Notes: generated by a model from the letters alone, not told the origin. Positions 34,195 to 42,600 are shown, numbered from the stretch's first letter. The stretch: DNA of 64,000 bases from Xanthomonas sp. DAR 80977 (GCF_041240605.1 NZ_CP162487.1:124001-188000), one strand, 5' to 3'. Translations and numbers: made by a program.

Positions 34195-34539
34195 ATGGGC
34201 TTTTCCGCCAGCGATGTGGTGCCCTTCACCCTTGCACGCGCCAACCTCTCCGAGTTGGCCGACCAGGCGAAGGCCGGCGCCGAGAAGATCATCACCAAGA
34301 ACGGCGAGAGCTACGTTGCGCTGATCGACGCCGACCGGCTGGACTACTACCACCGGCTGGAGCGCGAGCGCATCCACCTGCTGGTGATCGACGATGCCAA
34401 GCGCGGCCTGGCCGACATCGCCGCCGGTCGCACCGTCGAAGCGGACGCGGCCATCGGCCAGCTGCAGCAGCGACGCGCGGCAACCAGTGCATCCAACGCG
34501 GCAAGCGCTGGCAAGCGCGCGGCCAAGGAGCGCAGCTGA
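34195..34539 (+). CDS. Phd/YefM-type antitoxin
   Basis: A 114-residue antitoxin. The N-terminal DNA-binding/dimerisation domain (about 1-55) has FTLARANLSELADQAKAGAEK, IITKNGESYVALID and a following LERERIHLLVIDD stretch, the prevent-host-death pattern. A long Ala/Lys/Arg-rich flexible tail (about 90-114) should bind the toxin. Its ribosome binding site is caggag, 6 bases upstream. A RelE/ParE-type frame follows after 9 bases. Confidence 0.85.
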   Translation: MGFSASDVVPFTLARANLSELADQAKAGAEKIITKNGESYVALIDADRLDYYHRLERERIHLLVIDDAKRGLADIAAGRTVEADAAIGQLQQRRAATSASNAASAGKRAAKERS

Positions 34540-34548
34540 CCCTTGTAA

Positions 34549-34926
34549 CGGGTCGAACTGCCCGCGAGCTTCCTCGCGTGCCTGGACGCCACCCAGGCAT
34601 TCTTGCTTGAAGCCGATGCCGGTGTTGCCTTCGATGACCTGCTCGCCGAGTTGCGCGCCACGGTCATCCCGCACCTGCGGCGTTTCCCACGCATAGGCCG
34701 GCGCCATCTGGACAACCCACCGCAGTCGGCCGAGGCGTTGGCGCAGTTGGCCGCGTTGCCGGTGGGCGCGCCCGATGCATTGCGCAATTACCCGCATGGC
34801 GACTCCCTGATGCTCTACACGGTGGTGGAGGCGTCCGCTTCGACCAACCCCACGGTGTACTTGCTCTCCATCCGGCACCACCGGCAGCTGTCGTTCGACT
34901 TCGCAAGGCTGTGGCCCGGGGGATGA
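34549..34926 (+). pseudogene. RelE/ParE-type toxin with no obvious start codon
   Basis: The open frame reads RVELPASFLACLDA..., then AGVAFDDLLAELRATVIPHL, RRFPRIGRRHL and ends TVYLLSIRHHRQLSFDFARLW, which fits a RelE/ParE-superfamily toxin of about 125 residues. The codon just before the first Arg is TAA (in ttgtaacggg), where a start codon is expected. The first usable alternative is TTG at 34603, which would drop 18 residues including the first strand. One small indel or substitution would explain it. The gene is either dead, translated from a non-standard codon, or expressed as a shorter form. Confidence 0.6.
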
Positions 34927-35029
34927 TGGCGGCAGGCGGGAACGTGCACCCTACCGCCCGTGCTCGTTCATCCTCGGCCGCGGGGGGATCGCAGGCGGAG
35001 TCATTGCCTGCGTCCCTGTTCGCTCGCGT

Positions 35030-35362
35030 TCACTTGGCCGGAACGCGCTGGTACTCGTCGCTGCCGGTGCGCAGGTGGCCATTGGCCTGGTCAATGGCGA
35101 AGTTCACCGTTTCGCCGTCGTTGGAGACCTGCAGCACGTCGTCCTTGTAGATGGCCGGGTAGCTCTCGGTCTTGGGCTTGCGGCTGAAGAACCGCGGCGT
35201 GGTGTTGCGCACCATGAAGGAGTCGCCGTTGCGCTCGATGTCCATCACGTCGTCCTGCGATTCCACATTGACCCAGTGGCCGACGAACTTCTCGCCCTCC
35301 ACCTTGGCGCAGCCGGTCATCAGCATCGCCGCGGCCAGCGCGGCACCCATCCACTTCGTCAT
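35030..35362 (-). CDS. Small lipoprotein
   Basis: A 110-residue lipoprotein. The signal MTKWMGAALAAAMLMTGC has lipobox LMTGC. The mature part reads KVEGEKFVGHWVNVES and continues with short beta-like stretches (DVMDIERNGDSFMVRNTTP, then NDGETVNFAI), suggesting a small lipocalin-like or DUF-type barrel. The ribosome binding site is ggag, 8 bases before ATG. It has no recognised family. Its 5' 100 bases and about 70 bases of upstream DNA are duplicated at 37.2-37.4 kb. Confidence 0.75.
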   Translation of the reverse strand: MTKWMGAALAAAMLMTGCAKVEGEKFVGHWVNVESQDDVMDIERNGDSFMVRNTTPRFFSRKPKTESYPAIYKDDVLQVSNDGETVNFAIDQANGHLRTGSDEYQRVPAK

Positions 35363-35435
35363 CTCCAGCGCTCCGGTTTGGAAGTCCCGGCAAGGATGAG
35401 GAATGCCGGATGTATGGAAGGTCAAGAGGCCAGGG
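35268..35435. repeat. Direct repeat, left copy
   Basis: The plus-strand segment running from tgacccagtggccgacgaac to gtatggaaggtcaag is repeated with perhaps 10% differences at 37232-37400. It covers the lipoprotein signal-peptide region and its upstream DNA. The two copies bracket the low-GC islet. Confidence 0.85.
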
Positions 35436-35816
35436 GCCGGCGGTGGATACTGTCGCGGCGGATGTGCATGCGCCTCACACCTCCCACCGCACCTTGACCG
35501 CCGCTTCAACGCACTGCGAGACTCGCGCCGCCGCCTCGAGGACGGGCGCTGCGCCTTCGCCCGATACAAACTGGTTCGATTCTGGCTACAGAACGTTAAG
35601 GATCGTTTCTGGGCGATGAAAGTAGATCATCTCGATCTTTTTAGGACTAGGCTACCGTTCCTATGTCTTGGCGCGGACATCAGCAAAAATTCAAACAAGC
35701 GCAAGGAAATCTTCGCGCAGCGCTACAAAGTGCAGAAGCAAAAGGGTGTTTGGCGTATCCTTTGGGCTCTGGACATGGACAAAAATGCCTTCTCTTGAAA
35801 AACCATTTCCGAAGCC
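35363..35816. other. Left boundary of the low-GC islet, no gene called
   Basis: The first 75 bases are the upstream half of the lipoprotein duplication. The sequence then changes from GC-rich to AT-rich near 35570. A plus-strand frame is open to 35798 and ends KNAFS, but codon use is poor and it has no ribosome binding site. I consider it non-coding or decayed. Confidence 0.5.
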
Positions 35817-36203
35817 ATGAATAATAAAAATAACCTTAATGATATCGCTTTGGCATGGAAAAGGCTCCAGTCTGCTCCAGAGAACACAGCTGAATATTCG
35901 GAGTGCGAATGGGTACTGCATGAATTTGGAGTGCTTATCGCGCTGGAGCCAATACAGGCTTGGCATGTAGTCGAGTCTATCTACGAAGCAAATAGATCTG
36001 ATGCATGGATCACTGAAAACTTGGGGGCTGGTCCGGTAGAAACGATGTTGCGAACGCATGGCCAGACCGTGTTGCCTCTTGTGTCATTGTATATTTCCGA
36101 AAATGAAGAATTTATAAGTGTTATTAAACACGTGTGGAACCACTCTTTGCCGCCGGAAATTGGCAGCCGATTGGCTGAAATTATTAAGTCTTCGGAAGTT
36201 TAG
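35817..36203 (+). CDS. DUF6869-like protein, putative orphan immunity protein
   Basis: A 128-residue acidic cytosolic protein with low GC (about 45%), unlike the rest of the window. It has IALAWKRLQSAP, a middle EPIQAWHVVESIYEAN and NLGAGPVETMLRTHG, matching what I recall of the DUF6869 domain (a short helical domain with an A-G-P-L/V-E motif). Proteins of this type are often encoded beside polymorphic toxins. It is followed by a HEAT-repeat gene and an RHS remnant, so an immunity role is plausible but unproven. It has no convincing ribosome binding site. Confidence 0.6.
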   Translation: MNNKNNLNDIALAWKRLQSAPENTAEYSECEWVLHEFGVLIALEPIQAWHVVESIYEANRSDAWITENLGAGPVETMLRTHGQTVLPLVSLYISENEEFISVIKHVWNHSLPPEIGSRLAEIIKSSEV

Positions 36204-36361
36204 ACTTAGGGGGAGATGATGCAGCCGGAATTACTGGCACGCCAAGCATGGTGGTTGAACCGATACGCGACTTGGCGATCCGGGCCTGGGAACTGAAGTG
36301 CGAAGCCTTCGGTAGCGCCCTGCCGTTTAAATGAAATTCGTCGTATCTACAGGAGAGGGTA

Positions 36362-36937
36362 ATGTCCGCATTGCTTAATATAGTGGGAAAATCATTCGAT
36401 GAGTTGATGGGCCTTTTCTTCTGTGAAGTTCTTGGGGATGATGATTTCTATGATGTCGTAGCTACGGAGTTGGCGAAGGAGCACAGGCAAGCATTGGAGG
36501 CAATATTAGGCGATCTTTCCAGTAAGCGTCTGCGCTCAGGCATCTGCGGTTTGGGAATGGCATCTTCCATCGAGAGTGAATCAGTAATAAAGAGTTTCCT
36601 TCATCACGATGAGGCTTTGGTTGTCGCTGCTGCGATTGATGGGCTAAGGCATATCGGCGCCAAGGAATGGCAAGCTGTTTCGTCGCAACTAAAGCATCCC
36701 TCTCCCTACGTTCGCGGCGCTGTTCTGCGATATGCAAAGGAAGTGCTTGGCAAGGATGCTTTGCCATTGTTGATGAGTGGGCTAGGTGACGAGGATTCAA
36801 TCGTTCGAGAAAACGCAATCGATGAATTGGACGGACTTATCTCAGCTGATGAAGCTCACCTAATAACGCCTTATCTCGATGATCCGGCTGCTCATGTAAG
36901 GCAGGCAGCTCAGACGCTTCTGGACTCCATTCGCTAA
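36362..36937 (+). CDS. HEAT-repeat protein, putative immunity protein
   Basis: A 191-residue low-GC helical protein. Residues about 65-190 form three to four HEAT-like repeats (LRSGICGLGMASSIESES, VVAAAIDGLRHIGAKE, YVRGAVLRYAKEVLGKD, IVRENAIDELDGLIS, HVRQAAQTLLDSI). It has an excellent ribosome binding site (aggagaggg). HEAT-repeat proteins of this size occur as immunity proteins for RHS/CDI toxins and beside them. The fragment just before it (36204-36361) is GC-rich and contains a readable but stop-ended frame of unknown origin. Confidence 0.7.
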   Translation: MSALLNIVGKSFDELMGLFFCEVLGDDDFYDVVATELAKEHRQALEAILGDLSSKRLRSGICGLGMASSIESESVIKSFLHHDEALVVAAAIDGLRHIGAKEWQAVSSQLKHPSPYVRGAVLRYAKEVLGKDALPLLMSGLGDEDSIVRENAIDELDGLISADEAHLITPYLDDPAAHVRQAAQTLLDSIR

Positions 36938-37027
36938 TCATGCGACGCCGCGGGTCGGAGGAGCCAAGCCAGGCGTGCGGGCACGGTTTTGATGAAGAGC
37001 GGCTACAGCGGCTACAGCGGCCACGGT

Positions 37028-37190
37028 GAGCAGGTGCGTCGAGGTGGAGAAGACCAGCACCTACACGCTGCACGATGAGAACGGGCATTGGCTGGGCAAC
37101 GACGGTGCTTACGGCTCCGCGCTGCAGCAGGCGATCTGAGTGGACGACCTGACGGTGGATGTGCTCTGCAGGTCAGCTTTTGCAGTCTAT
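37028..37190 (+). pseudogene. RHS-repeat protein remnant
   Basis: One frame reads TSTYTLHDENGHWLGNDGAY, then GSALQQAI, a TGA, and then VDDLTVDVLC. This matches the conserved RHS core Y-x-Y-D-E-x-G-x-L-L-G-E-Y-x...Q-x-x-W-L/M-D-D-L-P-V. The TGA replaces the conserved Trp codon TGG. No RHS sequence is recognisable on either side. It is therefore a decayed piece of the core just upstream of where the toxin tip would have been. Confidence 0.6.
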
Positions 37191-37223
37191 CCGTGCCTAA
37201 TATCACTCAAGGTGAGTGTGCGG

Positions 37224-37328
37224 TTATTGACCCATGACCCAATGGCCGACGAACTTCTCGCCCTCCACCTTGGCGCAGCCAGTCATCATGATCGCCGCGG
37301 CCAGCGCGGCACCCATCCACTTCGTCAT
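37224..37328 (-). pseudogene. Truncated duplicate of the small lipoprotein
   Basis: It begins MTKWMGAALAAAIMMTGC and continues KVEGEKFVGHWVMGQ before a stop, so only 34 residues remain. It matches the first 31 residues of the lipoprotein at 35.0-35.4 kb with two substitutions. The signal peptide and lipobox survive, so a short acylated peptide could be made. It is the right-hand border of the low-GC islet. Confidence 0.8.
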
Positions 37329-37400
37329 CTCCAGCGCTCCGGTATTGAAGTCGGGGCAAGGATGCGCAGTGCCGGATGTATGGGAGGTCAAAATGCCGGG
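37232..37400. repeat. Direct repeat, right copy
   Basis: This is the second copy of the 165-base segment at 35268-35435, in the same orientation. The match ends within the lipoprotein gene on one side and near gtatgggaggtcaaaatgcc on the other. Confidence 0.85.
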
Positions 37401-37562
37401 AGCACGCCGAACGCCGCCCATGGCACTGCGCCGCCCAGTTAGGCCGGCCGCCCTGCCACCCCGTCGGCCTCGTCCACGGCACGCCCGACAGCGCACTGTC
37501 GGGGTCCTGTCGTGCCCGTGTCGCATCGCTGTCGTCACGGGATGGCGCGATGCGGCAGGATG

Positions 37563-38144
37563 ATGGCTGCACCCAAGCCCGATGCCGAGACGCCGATGTT
37601 CCTCGATGCTGCCCGACTGCGCGCGCTGCGCACCGCCCGCCACTGGTCGCAGGAGCAACTGGCCACGCTGAGCGGCCTGAATCTACGCACCATCCAGCGG
37701 CTCGAATCGGGCGCCAAGGCCTCGGCCGAGTCGGTGCGGGCGCTGGCGGCCGTGTTCGAGGTGCCTGCGGAGAGCCTGCTGGCGGGCCGCCCGATGCCTG
37801 GCCAACCGGCCCTCGGCGCGATCCGCGAGGGCGTGCTGCGTGGCCTGGACTTCGGCGGCACCACCGCTCGGGCGGATTTCTGGTGGTTCGCGCTCGCCGT
37901 GGCCATGCTGCTGGCCTTCGCGCAGCTGCTCGCCGACGCGACCGGCCCACTGCCGGCGCAGTTGGCCGGCCTGCTGGTGCTGCTGCCCTGGCTTGCGGCC
38001 TGCACCCGCCGCCTGCGCGACGCGGGACTCAGCCCCTGGTGGCAGCTGATCAGCCTGGCGCCGGTCGCAGGCATCCTGGTCCTTCTCTACCTGCTGACCT
38101 ATCCGACCAAGCAGGGCGAACCAGGCAAGGCGGTGACGAACTGA
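37563..38144 (+). CDS. XRE-family HTH protein fused to a DUF805 membrane domain
   Basis: A 193-residue protein. A lambda-repressor-type HTH covers about residues 14-70 (LRALRTARHWSQEQLATLSG, LNLRTIQRLESGAKA). It is followed by a DUF805 membrane domain (about 90-185) with FGGTTARADFWWFALAV, two to three further helices, TRRLRDAGLSPWWQLISL and VLLYLLTYPTKQGEPG. Two adjacent ATGs are possible; a later ATG (37596, MFLDAARL) would remove only a short leader. The fusion suggests a membrane-tethered DNA-binding regulator. Confidence 0.8.
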   Translation: MAAPKPDAETPMFLDAARLRALRTARHWSQEQLATLSGLNLRTIQRLESGAKASAESVRALAAVFEVPAESLLAGRPMPGQPALGAIREGVLRGLDFGGTTARADFWWFALAVAMLLAFAQLLADATGPLPAQLAGLLVLLPWLAACTRRLRDAGLSPWWQLISLAPVAGILVLLYLLTYPTKQGEPGKAVTN

Positions 38145-38369
38145 GCCGGCATCGCCGGCAGATGGGCATCGCCACGTCGTGACCCGGGCGAGGTCGGCTG
38201 GCGGCGGGCGGTGAACCTGACCGGGCGTCGTCCCATCACCGCCCGATGCGTCCCGCGGGAATGGCGACCCCATGTGCCAGGCCGCGGATGGCTGGCGAGT
38301 TGGCGCTGATTGATCGCCATCGGCGCGCGGATCAATGGCCTGCGTTTCCGTTGCACCAGCGCGGCGCCT

Positions 38370-39995
38370 TCACTGCCGGGCTTGCTGGCGCGCCTCGATC
38401 AATTGCGGGCGTTCGGGGCGATCCGCGTGCTGCGCCATGGCCAGCAGCTTCTGGAAATAGGCGTGGGCCTTGGCACCGCCGCCCGCCTGCCTGGCCGATG
38501 CGGCTGCGCCGTACAGCGACCAGAAGCGGTTGGGCTCCTGCACGAGCGAGGCTTCGAACGCCGTCAGTGCGTCGGCCGGCTGATCCTGGGCCAACAGCAT
38601 CTCGCCCAGCATTTCCCGGGCCGGCGCCAGCGGCCCGGGCGTGACCGAGGCCAACTGGGTCTTGTCCTCCAGGTCGGCGGCCTGGCGCATGCCCGCCAGC
38701 GCGTCGGCGACATGCCCTTCCTGCAGGGCCAGGAGCGCGGCGACTTCCCGCCGCTGGATGTCCGTCTGCTCGGCCCAATAGTCCTCGCCCTGCTTGGCCA
38801 ACGTGGCGTGGAGTTGGTCCAGCGCCGCGAGCGCCGCGCGTGCGCCGGCGCCGTCGTTAAGATGCGCCGCGCCCAGGCCGCGGGCGAAATAGGTGATCGA
38901 ATCGGCATAGGGAAAGCGGCTCGGCACGGGTGCGAGTTTGGCCGCCTGCGCCCAATCGCGGCGCTCCAGCGCGTAGCGCGCCGGAATCGCGGCGCGGGCG
39001 AAGTAGGCGGCCGAGGCCGGCGCCGCGCCGTTCGCCTTGGCCGGATCGAACCGCGCGAAGACCTGTGCCGACGCCTCGGCCAATTGCCCGGCGGCCTGGT
39101 CCTGCCCGGTCTGCAGATAGGCGTAGATCATGTAGTCGCTGGCGTGCAGTTCGTCGGCCGGCTGACCTGCGGCGCGCGCCGACGCGGCCGAGGCCCGATT
39201 GGTGTCGATGGACGCCTGCCAGTCGCCGATCCGGGTGAAGGTATGCGAGGGCATGTGCAGCGCGTGCGGCGTGGACGGCGCGATCGCGCCGTAGCGCTTC
39301 GCGGCGGCGGCGGCGCGCGATGCCAGGGCCGGCTCGTCGTAGGCGTGGATGATGTAGTGGGCCAGGCCGGGATGATCGGGATACCTGGCGAACAGCGTCT
39401 CCAGGATCGCGCCTGCCTTCAGTTGTTTCGCATAGGTCTTGTCGGCGGGGTCGGCGGCGGCGGCCAGCGCCAGGGCGTAGAAGATGCGCGCTTCGGTGTC
39501 CTTGGGGTAGTCGGCGGCCAGCCGCGCCATCGCCTGCTCGTAGGCCAAGGTGCGCGCGTCCTGGTCCAGCCGGTCGGCGTCCACATACAGATGGGCCACC
39601 GCTTCGAGATAGGCGCGCTCGCGCGGCGTCTTGGCCTTCAGCGCCCGCCCCGCGTCGACGGCGTCCAACCCCTGCTGCAGCTGTGCGGGCGACTTGAAGC
39701 CGGCGAACGGATTGCTCCAGCTGCTCAGCGCGATGCCCCAATAGGCGATGGCGCAGCCGGGGTCGGCCTCCAGCACGGCGCGATAGCCCTCGATCGCCGG
39801 GCCGAACTGGAAGGAGTGCATCAACGCCACCGCGCGATCGAAACGCGGCTGCGCCGCCGCATTGCACGAGGTCGAGAAGTGGACGCTGCCCAGCCGCTCC
39901 ATCGCGGCATGGTCGTGCATGGCGTCGTGCGCCGAGGCATCGGCCGCCACCAGGGCTGCCAGGAGAAAAGCGGCGAGAAAGCGTTTGGCGCGCAT
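38370..39995 (-). CDS. Secreted TPR-repeat protein
   Basis: A 541-residue periplasmic protein with a signal peptide (MRAKRFLAAFLLAALVAADASA). It has several TPR-like helix pairs: QPRFDRAVALMHSFQFGPAI, AIAYWGIALSSWSNPFAG, and C-terminal pairs ALAGMRQAADLEDK and ADALTAFEASLVQEPNRFWS. A conserved central block contains HPGLAHYIIHAYDEP and HALHMPSHTFTRIGDW. The family is widespread in soil proteobacteria without assigned function. It stands alone in its orientation. The His-rich start (HDAMHDHAAMERL) could bind metal. Confidence 0.8.
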   Translation of the reverse strand: MRAKRFLAAFLLAALVAADASAHDAMHDHAAMERLGSVHFSTSCNAAAQPRFDRAVALMHSFQFGPAIEGYRAVLEADPGCAIAYWGIALSSWSNPFAGFKSPAQLQQGLDAVDAGRALKAKTPRERAYLEAVAHLYVDADRLDQDARTLAYEQAMARLAADYPKDTEARIFYALALAAAADPADKTYAKQLKAGAILETLFARYPDHPGLAHYIIHAYDEPALASRAAAAAKRYGAIAPSTPHALHMPSHTFTRIGDWQASIDTNRASAASARAAGQPADELHASDYMIYAYLQTGQDQAAGQLAEASAQVFARFDPAKANGAAPASAAYFARAAIPARYALERRDWAQAAKLAPVPSRFPYADSITYFARGLGAAHLNDGAGARAALAALDQLHATLAKQGEDYWAEQTDIQRREVAALLALQEGHVADALAGMRQAADLEDKTQLASVTPGPLAPAREMLGEMLLAQDQPADALTAFEASLVQEPNRFWSLYGAAASARQAGGGAKAHAYFQKLLAMAQHADRPERPQLIEARQQARQ

Positions 39996-40339
39996 GACAC
40001 CTGGCCGTTGAGAGACGGAGCTCGGCGCATCTTTCCCCTGTCCTGCTCGAAAGTCCATCGCGGTGCACCTGGCAGGCAGCAGCGCCCGAACCCAAAGCGC
40101 GCACAGCGGTGCCGAGCGCCGGAGCGCGCGCAAGGGCCGCTCCTGGCGCATTGCCATTACGTCGGAACCGGCGGCAACCGGCCATTAGAAGGGCGCACTG
40201 CTGTACACGTGGCCCGCCGGTTGCGGAGGGGTACGCCCTGCGCGGCGTCAGCCGGCAGGCGGCGTCACCGCGTAGCCCTGATGTTCCAGCACGCGCCGGC
40301 ACAGCGCCACGAAGACCGGCACCACAAGGAAGGACACGC
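39996..40339. other. Intergenic region between the TPR and HIT genes
   Basis: A 344-base stretch with no firm gene. On the minus strand, just after the HIT stop, a short frame reads VSFLVVPVFVALCRRVLEH and ends after 26-27 residues. It looks like the tail of some protein or a tiny hydrophobic peptide; I do not call it. Confidence 0.35.
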
Positions 40340-40786
40340 TTACGGCAACGCAGCCCGGAGACGGGCGGCCAGCGCAATGCGCTGCTCGGTGGCGTAGGGC
40401 ACTTTCTGCCCCGCATGCAGCCCGTCGTTCGCGTAGCGCGGGAACACGTGCAGGTGGTAGTGCCACACATCCTGATTGCCGGCCGGCCCGTTGTGCTGGC
40501 GCGTGGAGATGCCCTCGCAGCCGAAGGCCGCCAGCATCGCGTGCGCCAGGCGCCGCGTGGCGCGGAAGACCTCGTGGCCCAGCTCGTCCGGCATGTCCAG
40601 CACGTTCTCGTAGTGGCCGCGCGGGATCACCAGGCAGTTGCCTTGGATGCCGGCGTAGTGGTGCGTCGGCACCAAGGCGTACACGTTGGCATCCACCAGG
40701 ACAACAGCCGATTCCGGCGCAGGGGAGGGCAGCGTGGCGGCGATACCGCAGAACGGACAGTCGTACCCGGGGGGAGCGTGCTGCAT
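40340..40786 (-). CDS. HIT-family nucleotide hydrolase
   Basis: A 148-residue member of the histidine-triad superfamily, which hydrolyses nucleotide phosphoramidates or dinucleoside polyphosphates. The catalytic triad HYHLHVFPR is at about 109-117. An N-terminal CPFC (residues 10-13) is the zinc-binding pair typical of the Hint/Fhit-like branch, and NCLVIPRGHYENVLDMP is the conserved nucleotide-binding loop. It is cytosolic and monocistronic as far as can be seen. Confidence 0.9.
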   Translation of the reverse strand: MQHAPPGYDCPFCGIAATLPSPAPESAVVLVDANVYALVPTHHYAGIQGNCLVIPRGHYENVLDMPDELGHEVFRATRRLAHAMLAAFGCEGISTRQHNGPAGNQDVWHYHLHVFPRYANDGLHAGQKVPYATEQRIALAARLRAALP

Positions 40787-41038
40787 GAGGCGCAACGGCG
40801 AAGAGAACCCACTGTGGGGCGGGAACGGATTCTGTGGCGGGCTCCGGCGACTCGTCAATCGGACAACGCAACTGGTGGACTGGCGCCGATCGCCATACCG
40901 CTCGGGCAGTGGATGGCGGCCGGGAGAAGTGCGCGCTGACCCCAAGCTTCGTCTTACCATCCGCCTGTCGCGCCCGCTCTCTGACTTGAGCGCCGATAGC
41001 ACATCCACACCAGCCACCCTGCAGAAAGGATTGCTCAG

Positions 41039-41461
41039 ATGGTATTCGGCATGCGTAAGCTCATCGTCCTCACCGCGCTGTTCGCTGTCGCGGCAGGCTG
41101 CGCCGTCTTTGCCGCCCCGAAACACGGGGTCATCACCTTCGTCGAGTCGTCGGACAAGGGCCAGGTGCGGACGCTGAAAATCGGCCTTACCGATGCGCCG
41201 GCAAAAACGTGTCTATCCGGAGACTGGAGGGCGGCCAAGGTATTGGAAGACCCCGCCAGATATACCCGCAAGCCTGCGTACGAGCTCCAAGGCAAAAACC
41301 TGGAACTTCTGCTGGTCAATGGAGTCTGCGACGGCTACGACTCCTATGTTGGGAAACTCGAAGGCACGGCGTTCAAGGGGGAGCACGTTGCCTATGGCCT
41401 CGGCCACAATCGGACACTGGGCGCCGTCTCGGGGACGTATGCAGGGGCAGAAGCGCGCTAG
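41039..41461 (+). CDS. Secreted hypothetical protein
   Basis: A 140-residue exported protein. It has a signal peptide (MRKLIVLTALFAVAAGCAVFAA, preceded by MVFG) and a small mature domain with one cysteine pair (TCLSGDW, VCDGYDS). The aaggattgctcag spacing supports the ATG at 41039. I do not recognise the family; the pattern ITFVES...TYAGAEAR suggests a small beta-barrel. It is divergent from the HIT gene. Confidence 0.65.
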   Translation: MVFGMRKLIVLTALFAVAAGCAVFAAPKHGVITFVESSDKGQVRTLKIGLTDAPAKTCLSGDWRAAKVLEDPARYTRKPAYELQGKNLELLLVNGVCDGYDSYVGKLEGTAFKGEHVAYGLGHNRTLGAVSGTYAGAEAR

Positions 41462-41633
41462 AGGCTTCTGTCATCCGCCACCGCGACGTCGCTTGGCAAG
41501 TCGCACCAAATTCTGTCTGCAGCGCATGCGCATGGCTGCTGGCACACAGGGCGAGAAGTTGGCCGGCGGCGGCAAATGTCGGCTCGGTTCGGGCGATGGG
41601 GCGCGGGCTAAGCGGTGCGGCCTGGAAGTGAAG

Positions 41634-41942
41634 CTACAGCCTGTCGGCCAGGCGAGCCATCAAGTCCATGCGTTCGTGAAATATCGCCACGATCAACGCC
41701 GGGGCGTTCTCACGTGGCAAGCAGAAGACGTAGTGGTGTGCACAGTGCGCCACCCGCAGCGCCGGGTAGAGCGCGCCAAGCTCCTTGAAAAGTCCGTCGC
41801 CCTCTGCGAGGCGAGCAATACCCTGTTCCAGCTCTGCGATGTAACGGCGCACCTGCGGTTCGCCCCAGCGTTGCATCGTGTAGCGGACGACCCCGCGCAG
41901 ATCGGCCTCCGCCGCCTCGGTGAGGACGTAGCGCTTGGTCAA
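41634..41942 (-). CDS. ParE/RelE-family toxin
   Basis: A 102-residue toxin. The fold begins KRYVLTEAAEADLRGVVRYT, followed by GEPQVRRYIAELEQGIARLA, LRVAHCAHHYVFCL and ALIVAIFHERMDLMARL, a good match to ParE. Its start is TTG, overlapping the antitoxin stop as TTGA, so translation should be coupled and weak. ParE proteins poison DNA gyrase; this has not been checked here. Confidence 0.88.
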   Translation of the reverse strand: MTKRYVLTEAAEADLRGVVRYTMQRWGEPQVRRYIAELEQGIARLAEGDGLFKELGALYPALRVAHCAHHYVFCLPRENAPALIVAIFHERMDLMARLADRL

Positions 41943-42193
41943 ACGCGGCGGCCCTCGGCCAGTTCTTCATCGAGTATGTCGCCGACGCTCTTGGCGGACA
42001 CCTTGCCGGCAAGTCCCTCGTCGATGCGCGCTCCCAGCACGGCTTTCAATTCCTGCCACGTCCGATCGGCATCCACATCGCCGGGGAACAAGCGTTCGAG
42101 CGCGTATTGCTTGATGGTCTTGCCCTGCAACGCGGCCAGCGCCTTGAGGCTCTGGTGCTGCTGATCGCTGAGATCGATGGTCAACCGGCTCAT
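41939..42193 (-). CDS. ParD-like antitoxin
   Basis: An 84-residue antitoxin. A ribbon-helix-helix domain covers about 1-45 (MSRLTIDLSDQQHQSLKALA, LQGKTIKQYALERLF). A C-terminal tail (about 46-84, acidic/alanine-rich) should wrap the toxin. It lies immediately upstream of and overlaps the toxin gene. GC is similar to the core genome. Confidence 0.85.
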   Translation of the reverse strand: MSRLTIDLSDQQHQSLKALAALQGKTIKQYALERLFPGDVDADRTWQELKAVLGARIDEGLAGKVSAKSVGDILDEELAEGRRV

Positions 42194-42600
42194 GGAGGCC
42201 TCCAAAAACACACAAACCCACATTAGCACATGGGGATTGAGCGCCAGAGGTGGAGGCGTGAATCGCCCACACCCTGGATGTCGGAAAGCGCGGTGCGGCG
42301 CTGGCGCTGGGCGCATTCCCCTCCCGCTGCCGACCCCCTGGGCTGCTGGCCGACAGGCTCTGATGGCCCATCCCCTGGGCGCTGGCCATCGCCTTGCTGA
42401 TCGTCGCGTGCATCCCGGCTCCAGAGGCACTACCCGAATCCGTTCCACCAGCCCGTGTGGCGCGTGGCGGCAGGTGGTTCGGCAGCGCAGGCGAGCGGCG
42501 CGATCTGTATAGCGGACGGGCAGCTGAAAGTGGTGGGGTCGTCCGCGTAAGTTCACTCTGACCCCGGTTTTCGGAGCAGTGGACAATGACACAGGTTTTC
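42194..42600. other. Right flank of the low-GC ParA-RelA/SpoT operon
   Basis: A 407-base stretch with no recognised gene. The first 340 bases are GC-rich; the last 60 (from about 42541, gtaagttcactctgaccccg) fall sharply in G+C toward the stop of the synthetase gene. The segment agttcactctgacccc resembles gttactctgtcc on the other side of the operon (near 44409), which may be a weak trace of the boundaries of an inserted piece. Confidence 0.4.

Noticed and set aside
35403..35798. 131-codon plus-strand frame
   Set aside because: Starts in the lipoprotein duplication, has no ribosome binding site, and mixes GC-rich and AT-rich parts.
36204..36361. Short frame with VVEPIRDLAIRAWELKCEAF
   Set aside because: Readable and GC-rich, perhaps a decayed gene piece, but too short to assign, and ends in a stop before the HEAT gene.
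40248..40339. Hydrophobic 26-residue frame after the HIT gene
   Set aside because: No start with a ribosome binding site; may be a remnant.
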